Assembly (NCBI RefSeq): GCF_914767665.1
Contig: NC_059505.1
Coordinates: 36,267,506 to 36,331,505, forward strand
DNA length: 64,000 nt
DNA from: Harmonia axyridis
Lineage: Eukaryota > Arthropoda > Insecta > Coleoptera > Coccinellidae
Direction: 5' to 3'
The translations under genes and the position numbers were made by a program. Of this stretch, positions 1-11,259 are shown piece by piece. The notes beneath the pieces are model-generated. The model searched no databases, was not told where the DNA came from, and worked only from the letters and a program-made list of their open reading frames with translations. The first letter of the stretch is position 1. Each line of letters begins with the position of its first letter.

Positions 1-629
1 TTCGTCTACAGTCACAATGCGATGCAGAAATCCCTTCCGTCTTAGCCTTGGAAGCAGCTGTTCACAAGCAAACAATCGCCGTTCAACATCTCTCCTACGG
101 CACCCAATTTGCTTGTATCTGAATCATTCCCATGACTTCCAGGCGTTTTGAAATGGCTTGTTGCATCACTCCCAATTATCCTGCCGATTTTTGTAGCGTT
201 TGACACGAGTTTTGATCAAATAATGCCTCCAATTTTGCATCTTCGAAAACCTTTTCTCTACCTCCGCCATGCAGGTCTTCGACGATTAAATCACAGTTCT
301 TGAAGCGTTGAAACCACTCTCGGCACGTTCTTTCACTGATAGCGGCCTCACCATAGTAATTTGAAAGCATTCGATAAGCCTCAGCCGCAGATTCTTCATA
401 TTAAAGCATAAAATTAAAACCTCCCGTAAATGACGAGAATTTGGCTCGTAAGCTGACATGTTTAATCGAGAACAACTTTATGATACTTACACAAATCGAC
501 TTATATTTCGATGATGTTATGTTTACAAATACTTAAGCTAATTGTATGGCATCTACGATCTATTTATTTCGACTACCACCTAACGCTACAGCCACCTATT
601 GCAAAACGGCGGAAGCAAAGTTTTACACG
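1..629 (-). mobile_element. Mariner family A (DD34D), copy 1, cut by window edge
   Basis: Terminal part of a mariner transposon whose remainder lies beyond the window start. Minus-strand reading at 176-370 gives CREWFQRF and HGGGREKVFEDAKLEAL, the helix-turn-helix region of a DD34D mariner transposase that would bind the terminal repeats. The transposase start region is followed by about 240 bases of untranslated DNA and a terminal repeat ending near 629 (gcggaagcaaagttttacac), followed by TA. The same DNA recurs at 7644, 33220, 43230, 47930 and 62858. Stops and frame changes between the two readable stretches make it a pseudogene. Confidence 0.85.
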
Positions 630-734
630 TAATATAACATTTACAAATTTCTTATCAAACTGTAAAGATCATCAAAAATTTCAATTTCACATGGCTAATC
701 AACAAAGTGCTTGTCAATAATAATCTGTGAACTT

Positions 735-840
735 CACATTTTTTTAAATTCTAATGTGTTGTTCTTCAAATGTGACCAAAGGAGGAAATCTACCGGTGTT
801 AAATCCGCTAACCTTGGTGGCCACTCAATATTTGAATTAT
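735..840 (-). pseudogene. Short mariner/Tc1-like transposase fragment
   Basis: Minus-strand reading gives EWPPRLADLTPVDFLLW followed by SHLKNN. This matches the region around the last catalytic aspartate of mariner-type transposases that carry a WPPRSxDLTPxDFxLWG block (compare the family B copies here). Only about 35 codons remain and no terminal repeats are seen. It diverges from family B, so it is probably a related but separate element. Confidence 0.5.
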
Positions 841-841
841 C

Positions 842-1536
842 TGAAGTTTTGAAAATATTTTTAAAAGTATGAAAAAGTGTATTAAGTGGAGAATATTTTG
901 AGAAACAATAAAGCCCCTCGAAAACTGTTTCTTGTGATGTATATTTATTAATACCGTTGTATGTAGATTAATAAAGAAATTGAATCCTTTTTGCGCCCAG
1001 AATATTCCCGAAGCGATCGTGTTTTTGCGTTTTTCGCAACCAACCCGTCGGATTTTTCTTTCTTGGCAACGATTTCAATTGCTGATGGATACTTCTGCAT
1101 TATGGAATACCTACGCGTTTCTTTCCATACGAATTCGGAATTTTCGGCTTTATTCCTTCTTGGGGCCGCAATATTCCGTGTTTTTTACGCTAACCCATAA
1201 ATTTATACGCCTCGGCAGGGACCGTAAAACGGATTTCACGTTGAAATATGGGACGTACGTAACGGGCAGCGTATAAATTGGTTTACGTTCGCAACCGACT
1301 GCCACGTTCGAAATGAAAAGATGTATTGCTCGTTACAGGTACGTTTAATTGAGTTTGGACGTTCCCAGGGTTCTGTTTTGGTGCCAGCTTTTTTGAATGT
1401 TGAACCGTCACAGGTCGACAAATCGATTTATGTAGGTATTTTTTCGCGTGAAAAATGACGAGGGTATTCATCTACAGTTGGGCTCGAATGTTTGTAGACG
1501 TAAAAATTTTTTTTTTCGAATTAATTTGTTTATAAA
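842..1536. other. Unassigned stretch
   Basis: No recognisable gene or repeat. Overlapping short open frames near 980-1280 and 1236-1471 lie on both strands and resemble no family I know. Confidence 0.4.
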
Positions 1537-2463
1537 GGGTGTTTTTTTTTAAAGCAATAGAACTTTAAATTGCAATAAGACATCGATGGATTGTTCGATT
1601 GACATGAATTTTATTTATCCGCAAGATAATCTTGTGGCATTACATTTTAAATATGATTTCTGGCATATGACCGCCACGGCTGGCTCGGATGTAGTCCAAT
1701 CTGGACGTCCAATTTTCGATGACTTTTTCCAACATTTGTGGCCGTATATCGGCAATAACACGGCAAATGTTGTCTTCTCAATGATCAAGGGTTTGTGGCT
1801 TATCCGCATAGACTAATGACTTTACATAGCCCCACAGAAAGTAGTCTAGCGGTGTTAAATCACAAGATCTTGGAGGACCAATTCACAGGTCCAAAACGTG
1901 AAATTAGGCGGTCACCAAACGTGTCTTTCAATAAATCGATTGTGGCACGAGCTGTGTGACATGTCGCGCCGTCTTACTGAAACCACAGCTCGTGGACATG
2001 ATGGTTGTTCAATTCAGGAATGAAAAAAATAGTAATCATGGCTCTATACCGATCACCATTAACTGTAACGTTCTGGCCATCATCGTTTTTGAAGAAGTAC
2101 GGACCAATGATTCCACCAGCCCATAAAGCGCACCAAACAGTCAGTTTTTCTGGATGTAACGGTGTTTCGACATACACTTGAGGATTAGCTTCACTCCAAA
2201 TGCGGCAGTTTTGTTTGTTGACGTAGCCATTCAACCAGAAGTGCGCTTCATCGCTAATGGACGTAGTGCACGATGCGTATTCCGCACAGAACCATTATTT
2301 TCGAAATAAAATTGCACTATTTGCAAGTGTTGTTCAGGCGTGAGTCTATTCATGATGAATTGCCAAACCAAACTGAGAATAAATCACTTGACAGCTGTTA
2401 AATCGGTCGCCATCTTGAACAGTAATGCCAACTTAAAGTTATATACCTCGAAAAAAAACACTC
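1537..2463 (-). mobile_element. Mariner family B (DD41D) internally deleted derivative, copy 1
   Basis: About 0.93-kb non-autonomous mariner. Both ends carry a short repeat of the form GGGTGTTTTTTT. The minus strand encodes pieces of the transposase: FWLNGYVNKQNCRIW, PEKLTVWCALWAGG and GPYFFKNDDGQN, then the C-terminal block, ending in a stop at about 1640. Spacing from QQDGA to PLDYF in the better copies is 41 residues, as in the DD41D (rosa-like) group. Most of the DNA-binding half is missing: the 5' coding stub is fused directly to the FSDEAHF region near 2245-2262. A further 13 bases are lost at that junction relative to the copies at 49597 and 54986. Not functional as a transposase gene. 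Confidence 0.85.
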
Positions 2464-2469
2464 GTTATT

Positions 2470-2797
2470 ATTCAATATTTTCAACCATTTTTATGGTGCG
2501 ATTTGTCTTAAGCCTGATTTTCGGCAATTACCTCTCCATAGGAGGTAATTCCTTTCTGCGAGCATTCTCTTGATGTCCGAGAACAATAAAAAGTTGCTGG
2601 GGATAGATCTGGAGAATACGATGGACGCGAAGCAATTCGAAGCCCAATTCATCCAATTTTACCTAGGTTTTATTGTTTTGTGACATGGTGCATTGTCTCG
2701 ATGAAAGAGCCCTTTCTTTTGCTTCAAATGTGGTCGTTTTTCCGCTATTTCGTCTTTCAAACGCTATTTGAATGTCTTTGTTGATGGTTTTTCTTTT
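2470..2797 (-). mobile_element. Mariner family C (irritans-type) C-terminal fragment
   Basis: Minus-strand DNA aligns by eye with the C-terminal third of the family C mariner at 20319 and with the minus copy at 40390: the stretch covering the CHKSM/LHELGF/PPYSPD region and the following helix. Frames are broken and no terminal repeat is present. It directly abuts the family B copy to its left and a LINE tail to its right. Confidence 0.6.
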
Positions 2798-2799
2798 TT

Positions 2800-3712
2800 C
2801 AAGATATACATACATAGCTATACAAAAAATTATTAACAATAAAGCATGTGTAGCTAAATGTGTAGCATCATAGATAAAATTCTCTGCAAAAATTCTGTCT
2901 CCCTGTATAGGTGTAGTGTAGTTCTTTTTCATCCAAACAAAATATTTTTCATCCTTTCTTCGCACTAAAAATTGACTACATATTTTTAATTTAATCTGAA
3001 AAACAAAAAAGGACAAGAAACGAGTAATAAATGTCATAGTTGTCATTATATTGGACTTGAAGTCAGCGACCCATCCTAAAAGAGAATCGGGAACTGAATG
3101 GATAGCTTGGAAATTTATAAATTGGACAAATATTCACCAAGTGGTCAACCACTCACATAGTGGGCTATCAATAGAATGCCTTTTAAAGAACATACTATTA
3201 CAACGACCATGGCCAGTCCTAAGTCGATACACCAAATTTTCCTAGGAAGATTGAAACCTAGAACTTTACAAGAACTCCATTCCGAACGCCAAATTTCCTT
3301 GTCACTTTCATTAGATGGCAGGAAAGTATTAGATAGTCCATAAAGATTTGTATAACTTCAATCTGGCAGTTCCAGTATCTGGGATGCAAGATATAATTGA
3401 AAATGAGTTCGGAAAGAAATGAAATTTATCCCAAGATTTTTTGACTGCAATCTGTCAACGAATATTAAGTGGAAGTATATATGATAGCACTGGTAATCTA
3501 TGTAAAGGTGTAGATCTAATAGTTCCACTGATAATTCTCATAGAAACCTTAAGATGTGCATCAATTTCATGAATATGAACACTATTGAACCAAATAGTAC
3601 TACAGTATTCAGGAGCAGAAAAAACCAAGGCCAAGCTGCCGTACGAAGAATGCTGGCCTCGTCAACACTACATGAAAACCAGCTAATTTTTGAAGAGTAT
3701 CATTCCTCGACT
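2800..3712 (-). mobile_element. LINE fragment: reverse-transcriptase C-terminal region and 3' tail
   Basis: Read on the minus strand in shifting frames, 3712 to 3045 gives LALVFSAPEYCSTIW, EIDAHLKVSMRIISGTI, LPVLSYIPPLNIRRQ and later LRTGHGRCNSMFFKRH and PLCEW. This is the thumb and post-polymerase region of Jockey/R1-like non-LTR retrotransposons, whose ORF2 typically continues with a Cys-rich segment. The terminal GWVADFKSN near 3060 fits the end of such an ORF2. 2800-3045 would be its 3' untranslated part, but no clear poly-A or microsatellite tail is seen. Strongly 5'-truncated and frameshifted. Confidence 0.6.
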
Positions 3713-3719
3713 TCAATTC

Positions 3720-4840
3720 CATACGTGAATTTATCAAGTTGAGTGTAATTATGATTCAATAATAATAACATATTCAGAGAACTTAAATTGATATTAAACA
3801 AGGCAAACCCCTTAATATCTCTGTCTGATGGCCAGGATCTTTGCGAGAGCTTTCTTCAAAGGTCTGTACCAAAATCTTACAGAAAAATTACCTAAATTAA
3901 AGTGTGTGTATAGTTTGAATGAGATCAATTCGAGATATACTTCACTACTACAACTTTCTGAAAAAGTAAATCGAAAAGCGTAAATGGAAGGATGAACAAG
4001 AGCTCTCAAACTATTGAAATCATGTCAATCAATGTTTCATTGTTTATTTTTAAATAAACTGTCTCATCATTCCCGATCTATTATATGTATGTGGACCATT
4101 TCTCCTGCCAAGTGTTTTCAATTGCGTAGATTGGCAATATTGTGACATTTGGAGACTTTGATGTATGATACTCTTCTCAGATGTAATCATTGAGATGTCA
4201 AAAAGATCGTTCGCTATTCATCGCCATGATGAAGTACATGTGTAAATCGTTAAAATGATGTGTCCCCAAAAACTATTCCGAGAACTACGGGATTGTGTTT
4301 CTGAGAATTGAAACTTGCGTATATGTGTTAGAGTGTTTCCGTTAAAAAAATGTATCGTGTTTGACACTCCACAATTTTCTTGATGAATTATGATTTTGTG
4401 TTGTGTAGTTGGGAAAATTTGTTGATCCAGGATTTGAAATATCTATTTACGTCACTGTCCAGACTCTGTGTTGCCTGTCCGAATATTAACCTTTCACCTG
4501 AACTGAACTTATCTGAAGTGAGAGGCCAATCAGTACAGTTTTGAGTGCGATGCAATTTGCACTTTATAAACAGCATTTCTCACACTCTTGATTGTATATA
4601 TGTAATCGATTGAATACTTGTTATGGAGGCAATTAATTTTGTGAATGAATCTTGTTTCAATGTTTCGTTGATTATTTTTTTTTTAATTCAAAACGATTTA
4701 TGCATTGGATTTTTCGTTATTTTGGGTATTTGGTTTGGTTCGAGTTTGGGAAAAATTGAAATAACTATTATTCCGTATATTATTTCATTGGGGAAAAAAT
4801 TTCGTTCGAACTATAGAAATAACAATATAATATACAGGGT
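3720..4840. other. Unassigned stretch
   Basis: AT-rich DNA without a recognisable gene, RNA or repeat. Only short open frames of no known family. Confidence 0.4.
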
Positions 4841-4937
4841 GTTTTACCATTGACGAGACGTTCTATAGCGGTTAAGCAGTGGAATTTTTGAATTCCAGTA
4901 TCGTAAGGCTTCATTATAGCTACATTTTGAACTATTT

Positions 4938-4945
4938 GGAAATAC
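4938..4945. repeat. 8-bp target-site duplication (left), GGAAATAC
   Basis: Identical to 5536-5543 on the other side of the MITE. Eight bases is the duplication length of the P and hAT superfamilies. Confidence 0.75.
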
Positions 4946-5535
4946 CTCAGAGTAATAAACATAGATAGAGGGAGTATATGTCATTTTTAGTAAGCAAATT
5001 TTGTCCCCAACATGAACTATCAAATTTCGCATGAAGCGCGCGAAAATTAAAACATATCAGTGATACGATATTTCACTCAATTCGCGAGTTTCTCCACAAA
5101 GAACGCACTTTTTATGTCCTATAGTGAATCAACGTTTCATATCAACTCAAAATATATTGAAATAAATACCAAAATGTATTAGAAATTCAGAAAATAAACT
5201 TCAATCGTGCCAAACGACGTGAAACAACCGATGACACTAGGAGAGCAAAAGTTGCCAAACCTTGGATTTCAGCAGGTAGATACAGAAACTAATAAATATT
5301 CTGCTTATTATAAATTCTATAATTAGAAAAAATATCGGATTCCAAGTATTAAAATTTGCATATTCAATCAGGAATCACTCAAATAAATATATTTCATTCA
5401 ATATAATATACATTCCTAATGATATAGTAAAATTGTGGATTTGAAACTATATCACAATCCGACAACGTAATCTAACCATGTTGGGGACATGTAAAATTTG
5501 CGTATACTTCCTCTATCTATGTTTATTACTCTATG
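4946..5535 (-). mobile_element. P-type MITE, copy 1, with 8-bp target duplication
   Basis: A 590-bp non-autonomous DNA transposon. Left end CTCAGAGTAATAAACATAGA and the right end in reverse (CATAGAGTAATAAACATAGA) form an inverted repeat of about 31 bases. A subterminal block GTCCCCAACATG is also inverted near each end. The 8 bases GGAAATAC occur immediately outside both ends (4938-4945 and 5536-5543). The minus strand carries the start of a zinc-finger frame (KCVxCGETRELSEISYH) near 5105-5040, whose ATG is mutated here. P elements have 8-bp duplications, about 31-bp terminal repeats and an N-terminal THAP finger, which is why I place it in that superfamily. Confidence 0.75.
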
Positions 5536-5543
5536 GGAAATAC
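5536..5543. repeat. 8-bp target-site duplication (right), GGAAATAC
   Basis: Partner of 4938-4945. Confidence 0.75.
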
Positions 5544-5800
5544 GAGATTATGAACTGATTTTCATAAAGTCTGCATTTTTGGTAGCTTGCAGAAAAAAAA
5601 GTCGGCATCACCCAAATAAAAACTAAAGGTGGCCACACATCACCGTCCAACAGCTTCACGTTTTCTCTTCGAAGTGATCGTAAATTGACAGTAGATAAAG
5701 CAGGAAACTGCGATATGGACACAGCGTTGATCGCAGCCATCAAAGTGGAAGTAATGAACCGTTGCATGAATTAAATTTGCATCGCTTTAATCGGAGACCA

Positions 5801-6432
5801 AGAACAATGAAAGCTTTCTTCGATTTATTGATGATGTAGTTTCTCTGGACCTCTTAACTCTTGCCGCGCAGATTAAAGTCACAGCTCAATAAAATATCTC
5901 TGCGTTGAGTACCGAAAAAAATTGTATGCTTTCGAGTTGATCTCGCACTGGACTAGACGCTGTGAGAAATATTAGGATGGTTTGAAAAATGATTACAGCG
6001 GACTTGATGTATTTATAATTTAAATAGTTTCTTAGAGGAAATTTTCGAAACTAGTTACATTTTATATGATATATCAGGTAATCTACAAATTCGAAACTTT
6101 AATTCAATTTTATAATAATGAACATATACCTATATCAATTCTCTGAGATGCACTACCGTTGCTATGGAAAAATGTATCGAACTAAAAAAAAATTAAACAT
6201 TGAAAGAATGGAAGATTAATATAAAATTTTCGAATAAATTACCAAAACTGCATCAATGCTTGTAGAAAATTTATTGCCAAAAAGGTCAAAAACTCTTATG
6301 AAAAAGTACAAAAATTTAGTGAAGTGGATGATAGAAGACTCCGTGGAATGTAATAATAGAACTTTGTCGCTAGGATACTTTACTGATCCCTCTGAAACAT
6401 TTTTTTCCAGTTATTTATGATCCAAATGTTCA
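5801..6432. other. Unassigned stretch
   Basis: No gene or repeat recognised. AT-rich with scattered short frames. Confidence 0.4.
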
Positions 6433-7005
6433 ATGGTAAAGAAGACTTTCATGGTAAATAACGAACTGAAAGGTCAATTGTTGAAAATATCGATAAAATC
6501 ATGAACATTTTCGGGTTCGACCGTCAAGTAAGCACTGTTTCGATTGCCCAAGAGCTAAAGATTGCACAAAAAATTGTTTGGAATCATTTGCATAATACTG
6601 GTCTTATGAAGAAGCTCGATGTAGGGGTACCACACGAGTTAACGCAATGGACCGAATTTCCATCTGCGAATTGCTGTTCAATCTCTACAAAATCGACGTA
6701 TTTTTGAAATGGTTGGTGACTGGTGATGAACAGTGGATTACTTACGACAACGTCAAGCAAAAACGGTAGTATTCGAAATGCGGTGAGCCGGCGGAAACGG
6801 TGACCAAACCAGGATTGACGGCCTGGAAGGTTTTGCTGTGTTGTGTGGGATTGGCAGGGAATTTTCTTCTATGAGCTGCTCCTCTACGGCACGACTGTTA
6901 ACTCAGGACAGTACTGTAAACAATTGTACCGTCTGAAGGAAGAAATTGACCAGAAGCGGCCAGCTTTGGCCAATAAGAGAGGAATTGTGTTTTTCGAGTG
7001 AAATT
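6433..7005 (+). pseudogene. Mos1-like mariner transposase remnant (family D)
   Basis: Reading in three frames gives HGKxRTERSIVENIDKI, then QVSTVSIAQELKIAQKIV and KLDVGVPHELTQ (second DNA-binding helix and the WVPHEL linker). TGDEQWITYDNVKQKR follows near 6720 with the first catalytic Asp, then GEPAETVTKPGLTAWKVLL. The final readable part (about 6960-7000) is EIDQKRPALANKRGIVF. This order matches mauritiana/Mos1-type mariner transposases (usual length near 345 residues). The C-terminal third with the last two catalytic residues is missing and there are several frameshifts. Terminal repeats were not found. Distinct from families A, B and C. Confidence 0.75.
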
Positions 7006-7010
7006 TTCAA

Positions 7011-7640
7011 ACGTTGACACGACAAAAACCTAAATACGGATCTGATAATAACCATATCGATATTTTCGACGCGATGAATGATGACCCAATCAATTCCGAA
7101 AACGACTTTAATGATACTGTAGTCCGATTTTTTCCTATTAACATTTCGATCATAATGAACTCTTAATTACGCAGGAGCGCCTCTAGACTCAAAGACACAA
7201 ATAAACAATCTTCCTAACGCACCACAGTCCGCGCGCACCGTAATTCTATATAATCTCCACGTAGTTTCGGATGTTCAGTTAATGAACATAACGATACTCG
7301 GCTGAATAATTACTCGTTATATAATATTTTATTATTTCCCGGGCTAATCAACGGTTAGAAAAGCAATACGCGGGTATTAATACGATCTTAATGTGGGCCA
7401 TTAACATAAACCGTTCGTCGGATGGACCATCAGATTGATCGATGTTCAATTACGATATGAAAATTTACGAGCTAAGACTCACCTACGAACAGACGTTATT
7501 GATATCTAGTCAGCCTAGACGGTTAACGTTGATATAAGACATAATATCATAGGGATTGAAAAAAACATTGCAACATTTACACTATGGATTATTATTCCAT
7601 TCTATCTGATAAAATGTAGACAAACAATTATGTAATTAAT
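7011..7640. other. Unassigned stretch
   Basis: Nothing recognised; mixed base composition with some CpG-containing stretches around 7200-7500. Confidence 0.4.
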
Positions 7641-7643
7641 TAC

Positions 7644-8823
7644 ATATGCGTAAAACTTTGCTTCCGCTGTTTTCTTCCAAAATTCGAGGCTTTATTGTAA
7701 AAGACTGATTATATATTTATGATTTGAAGTATTGTCAATCGCTGGCCACTACTATCTCCCATATTTCGGGCAGCGTACAAATCCCGCCTTGAAAAAACTG
7801 GTCATCTTTTGAAGCGATCCACTAATCGATCCAATTTTTTACTTCTTCATGAGACCGGAAGATCTGGCCAGCCAGGCCTTGTGTCATTGATCGAACAAGT
7901 GATAGTCCGAGGTAGCAACGTCTGGAAGAATACGGCAGGTGGGGTAGGACTTCCCATTTCAACGTTTTCAGATATGTATTGACCACTTTCGCAACATGGG
8001 GTCGAGTATTGTCATGCTGTAAAATCACTTCATTATGTCTCTCGTTGTATTGCGGTTATTTGTCTTTTAATGCTCGGCTCAAACGCATTAATTGTGTCCG
8101 ATAACGATCGCCTGTGATTGTTTCAATCGGTTTTAACAACTCATAATACACTACGCCGAGCTGGTTGCACCAAATACTGACCTTGGAACCGTGAATATTC
8201 GGATTGGCCGTCGACGTGGAAGCATGGTCGGGATTTCCTCGTGATTTTCTACGCTTGGCATTATAGTAATCAACCTATTTTTCGTCTCCAGTCATAATGC
8301 AAAACAGAAATCCCTTCCGTCTTTGCATTGCAAGCAGCTGTTCACAAGCAAACAAACGCCGTTCAACATTTCTCGGCTTCAACTCTCGTACGGCATCCAA
8401 TTTCCTTCTTTCTGAATCATTCCCTTGACTTTCAGGCGTTTTGAAATGGCTTATTGCGTCACTCCCAATGATTCTGCCAATTCTTGTTGCGTTTGACACG
8501 AGTCTTGATCAAGTAATGCCTTCAATTCTGCATCTTTGAAAACCTCTCTTCCACCGTCATGCTGGGCTTCGACTTTAAAATCACCGTTCTTGTGTCGTTA
8601 AAACCACTCTCGGCACGTTCTTCCACTAATAGCTGCCTCACCATAGGTATTTGAGAGCATTCGATGAACCTCATCGGAAGTTTCAATCATATTAAAGCAG
8701 AAAATTAAAACCTTCTCAAATGACGAGAATTCGTCTGGTAAGCCGACATGTTTAATCAAGAATAACTTTATGATGCAGACATAAATCGACTAATATTTCG
8801 ATGTAAGCAAAGTTGTACACCTA
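7644..8823 (-). mobile_element. Mariner family A (DD34D), copy 2, nearly full length
   Basis: Both ends are present: left gcgtaaaactttgcttccgc near 7648, right agcaaagttgtacacc ending near 8822, each next to TA. The minus strand encodes a decayed transposase: N-terminal HGGxREVFKDAELKALLDQD near 8560, SNATRIGRIIGS, LKPRNVERRLFACEQLL, MTGDEK at the first catalytic residue, then ILQHDNTRPHVAKVV and LKTLKWEVLPHLPYS near 8028-7900. In related proteins the HDNxRPH Asp is followed 35 residues later by the third Asp of PDVAPTDYHLF. Here that stretch is frameshifted. Length is slightly short of about 1.3 kb, so some internal sequence is lost. Confidence 0.88.
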
Positions 8824-8829
8824 ATAGTT

Positions 8830-9425
8830 ACTTTCGATGAAAGTTGAAACTATTCCAATATTCCTAACTTCTACTGACAATTCAATCGTTTTTGCAACAC
8901 CGCACACTATTTTTATCCCTTCTCCTCTAGGCAAATATTGACAGATCACGATAATGTTACGTGGTTGTCTTCCCTCATAAGGCCCAAGGGCCACGTTCCG
9001 TCTCATCAACCTTAATAGCAGATTTCACCTTCCCAAAATGTCTCGATCGTCCTCTCCTAAGCCGTCCTCTACGCGTTTACTCTGTATGTACTTACTGAAC
9101 ACAAAAAAACAACGAAATTAACGATCGTACGTGGCGCAAAAAATCGGAGGACATGGAGCGCCCATCTGCGCGAGGATCATTAAGGTCCGTCGTTTCTAGA
9201 CGTCATTACGCCTTATTAACCATTATTGATAGTGGCCGGCGGGCGTGAAACAAGCGGACAGACCTTGACAGGTCCCGGTAGACGGATCGTCGTCGTCGAA
9301 GCGGATGCGTGTTCCTGTCGATAGTCTGTGCTAATTCTGGCCGGGGAGGTATGATTGATGGCCCGGTTGGAATTGCACCGATTCTAAAGGTGGCCATTGA
9401 AGTACCGTCGACTCGTCGGTCAGGA
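8830..9425. other. CpG-rich, transposon-free island
   Basis: From about 8990 to 9425 the DNA is clearly richer in G+C and CpG than its surroundings and matches none of the repeats in this window. Short open frames run on both strands without recognisable products. It may be regulatory or single-copy DNA; function unknown. Confidence 0.35.
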
Positions 9426-9965
9426 TCTGTCGATTTAACGTTATTTTGAATTTAACTATAGATTCCTCGCATCGAATAAAACACTTTTTTCCTTCACTAT
9501 TTTTCCAGATTCGGTTCTGGTAAGAAGTTACCTCACTATGTTTCAGATCAGACCCCGATGTTCAAAAAACGTTCTTATTTGAGGGGTCCGTGACTAATAA
9601 TTGAGGAGATATAACGATTTTTGTATGGAAATTCAATTTTTTCCCAAATTTTGAGTTCAAATTTCCTCAAGACTGTGAGGTCTATACAAAATCGATGAGC
9701 AGTGCCAGAATTGACTATCCCTGATTAGCCGAATTTTGATCTCACCTGAAAAATTTTTGAAAGTAAATGCAGACTAAGTATGGATACATACTTGGAAATG
9801 TTTGTCGCCAATTTCAAAATTTCCACCAGCAAAATGCATTTCTGACTTCCCTTGTCATTCTGTGCGTCCGCACATACTTCTAACAGCCTTACTCTGAAAC
9901 AAATTCAATTATTGCATAATTACATACATGATACATTGATACATTCATCACAAATAGAGTTTTAT
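9426..9965. other. Unassigned stretch
   Basis: No gene, RNA or repeat recognised. Confidence 0.4.
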
Positions 9966-9969
9966 AATA

Positions 9970-10188
9970 ATGGCATCCAGTGGTGATGATAGAGATCCGA
10001 CTCAAAGGACCAAAAATTTTATTATTTCTTTTCCGGAAAAAACAAGGACTGCTTTCGGTCGAGTGGTATGCAAAATAGACTTTTATTTGCTGTATCGTGC
10101 TTCACCTCATTCAATTCAATGTAAACTTTCCAGGTGGATTCACTCTGAACGACTCTATAATTTTCATTTTGTGACACGTTGCACGTAA
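9970..10188 (+). other. Short open frame of unknown nature
   Basis: Seventy-two codons starting MASSGDDRDPTQRTKNFIIS, with ATG in the context ataataATGG. The first 35 residues are hydrophilic and look protein-like, and a GTATGC at 10066 could be a splice donor. No family is recognised, and the frame ends just before the I-like LINE. It may be a 5' exon of an unknown gene, part of another repeat, or chance. Confidence 0.2.
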
Positions 10189-10204
10189 ACATAACATCAA
10201 TCCT

Positions 10205-11258
10205 ATACAAAAGCTATGTCAAAAATTGAACTGTTTCAGCAGTTACTAATTAATGTTGAAACGCCCTTTGAAACGGTTATAAATGACCGTCCTTGTGCAA
10301 TAAGTCTCGTAAATCGTCTGGACAAAAAGTCATCCATATGGGTCACAGATGGATCAAAAACAGAGAAGGGCACCGGCATTGGGATATATGGACCTAAACT
10401 GAGGATCTCTAAAGCCCTAGGAAGTGAGCCCTCTATTCTACAGACCGAGATAATGGCTGTTTATGTATGCGCCCAGGAGTGTCTCAAAATGAACCTCAAG
10501 GGGGCGCATATCTACATCACCACGGACAGCCAAATCACGCTGAGATCCCTGGAATCGTGTTGCTAGGGGTCTCTGTTGACTTGGGACTGCCGTAACACCA
10601 TAAAGCAACTGGCCAGAGGAAATAAGGTGACTCTACTATGGGTACCAGGGCACTGTGGGGTTGAAGGAAATGAAAGAGCTGATGAACTTGCTAAAAGTGC
10701 ATCAAGGTTAACACCTGCTGAACCTGAGCCTTTCTGTGGGATAGAAAAAGACCAATATAAAGCTGCGGTCCAGCTACGGGAGTTGAACAGCAGGACAATC
10801 CACTGGACTAACACTCCTAGACTTGTTCAGGCAAAGAAATTCGTGAAGATTTCACCTACCTACGCCAAAAAGCTCCTGAAGCTGTCGCGAGCCGGGTTAT
10901 GGTGGGACTGCTGACGGGGACTGTCGGTACAAAAATCATTTGTACCGTATGGGAAAGTCAGCAGACGAGATTTGCAGGCTCTGTGGATCGGAAGTAGAAA
11001 CAGCCGAACACTTGGTATGCAAGTGTCCGGAGCTGGCTGGCCAAAGAACCATTCACATGGTTAAGCCGGTCCTGGATACCAGAGAGGTAACAGCCAAGGC
11101 CCCTAAGGAGTTTGTGAGTTTTATTAACGTCATTGACTACCTCCCTGGGTTTCTATGAATGAGTAGGGTAGAGAACAAAAGATCTGCATGGTCGCAGTTC
11201 CCGGAAGGCTTACCGAACCAAAACGACCCCAGTTCATATAATAATAATAATAATACAA
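10205..11258 (+). mobile_element. I-like LINE, 5'-truncated: RNase H domain, Cys-rich tail and TAA-repeat end
   Basis: Three consecutive frames encode the end of a non-LTR retrotransposon ORF2. The first (10216-10566) has IWVTDGSKTEKGTGIGIYG, SILQTEIMAVYVCAQECL and IYITTDSQ; the second (10576-10914) has VTLLWVPGHCGVEGNERADE. Together these show all four acidic residues (D, E, D, D) of an RNase H that would remove RNA from the cDNA hybrid. The third frame (10940-11158) has ICRLCGSEVETAEHLVC, a CCHC-like element common at the end of such ORF2 proteins. Stops and frameshifts near 10563 and 10912 inactivate it. A run of TAA/AAT repeats at about 11238-11257 closes the copy, as in I elements. A second copy lies at 61918-62395 on the other strand. 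Confidence 0.85.
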
Positions 11259-11259
11259 A

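Larger units (their letters stand above)
4843..5800. repeat. Probable TA-flanked MITE (CAGGGTGTTT terminus) split by a P-type MITE
   Basis: A tacagggtgttttaccattg end at about 4841 resembles the termini at 12489, 31492 and 35000. The DNA then continues on both sides of the P-type MITE at 4946-5535: the flank reads through the 8-bp duplication from ...actattt into gagattatg... The right end of this older element is not identified. Confidence 0.35.

Noticed and set aside
10216..11158. Host RNase H gene
   Set aside because: Frameshifts, LINE-type Cys tail, TAA-repeat end and a second copy at 61918 identify a retrotransposon.
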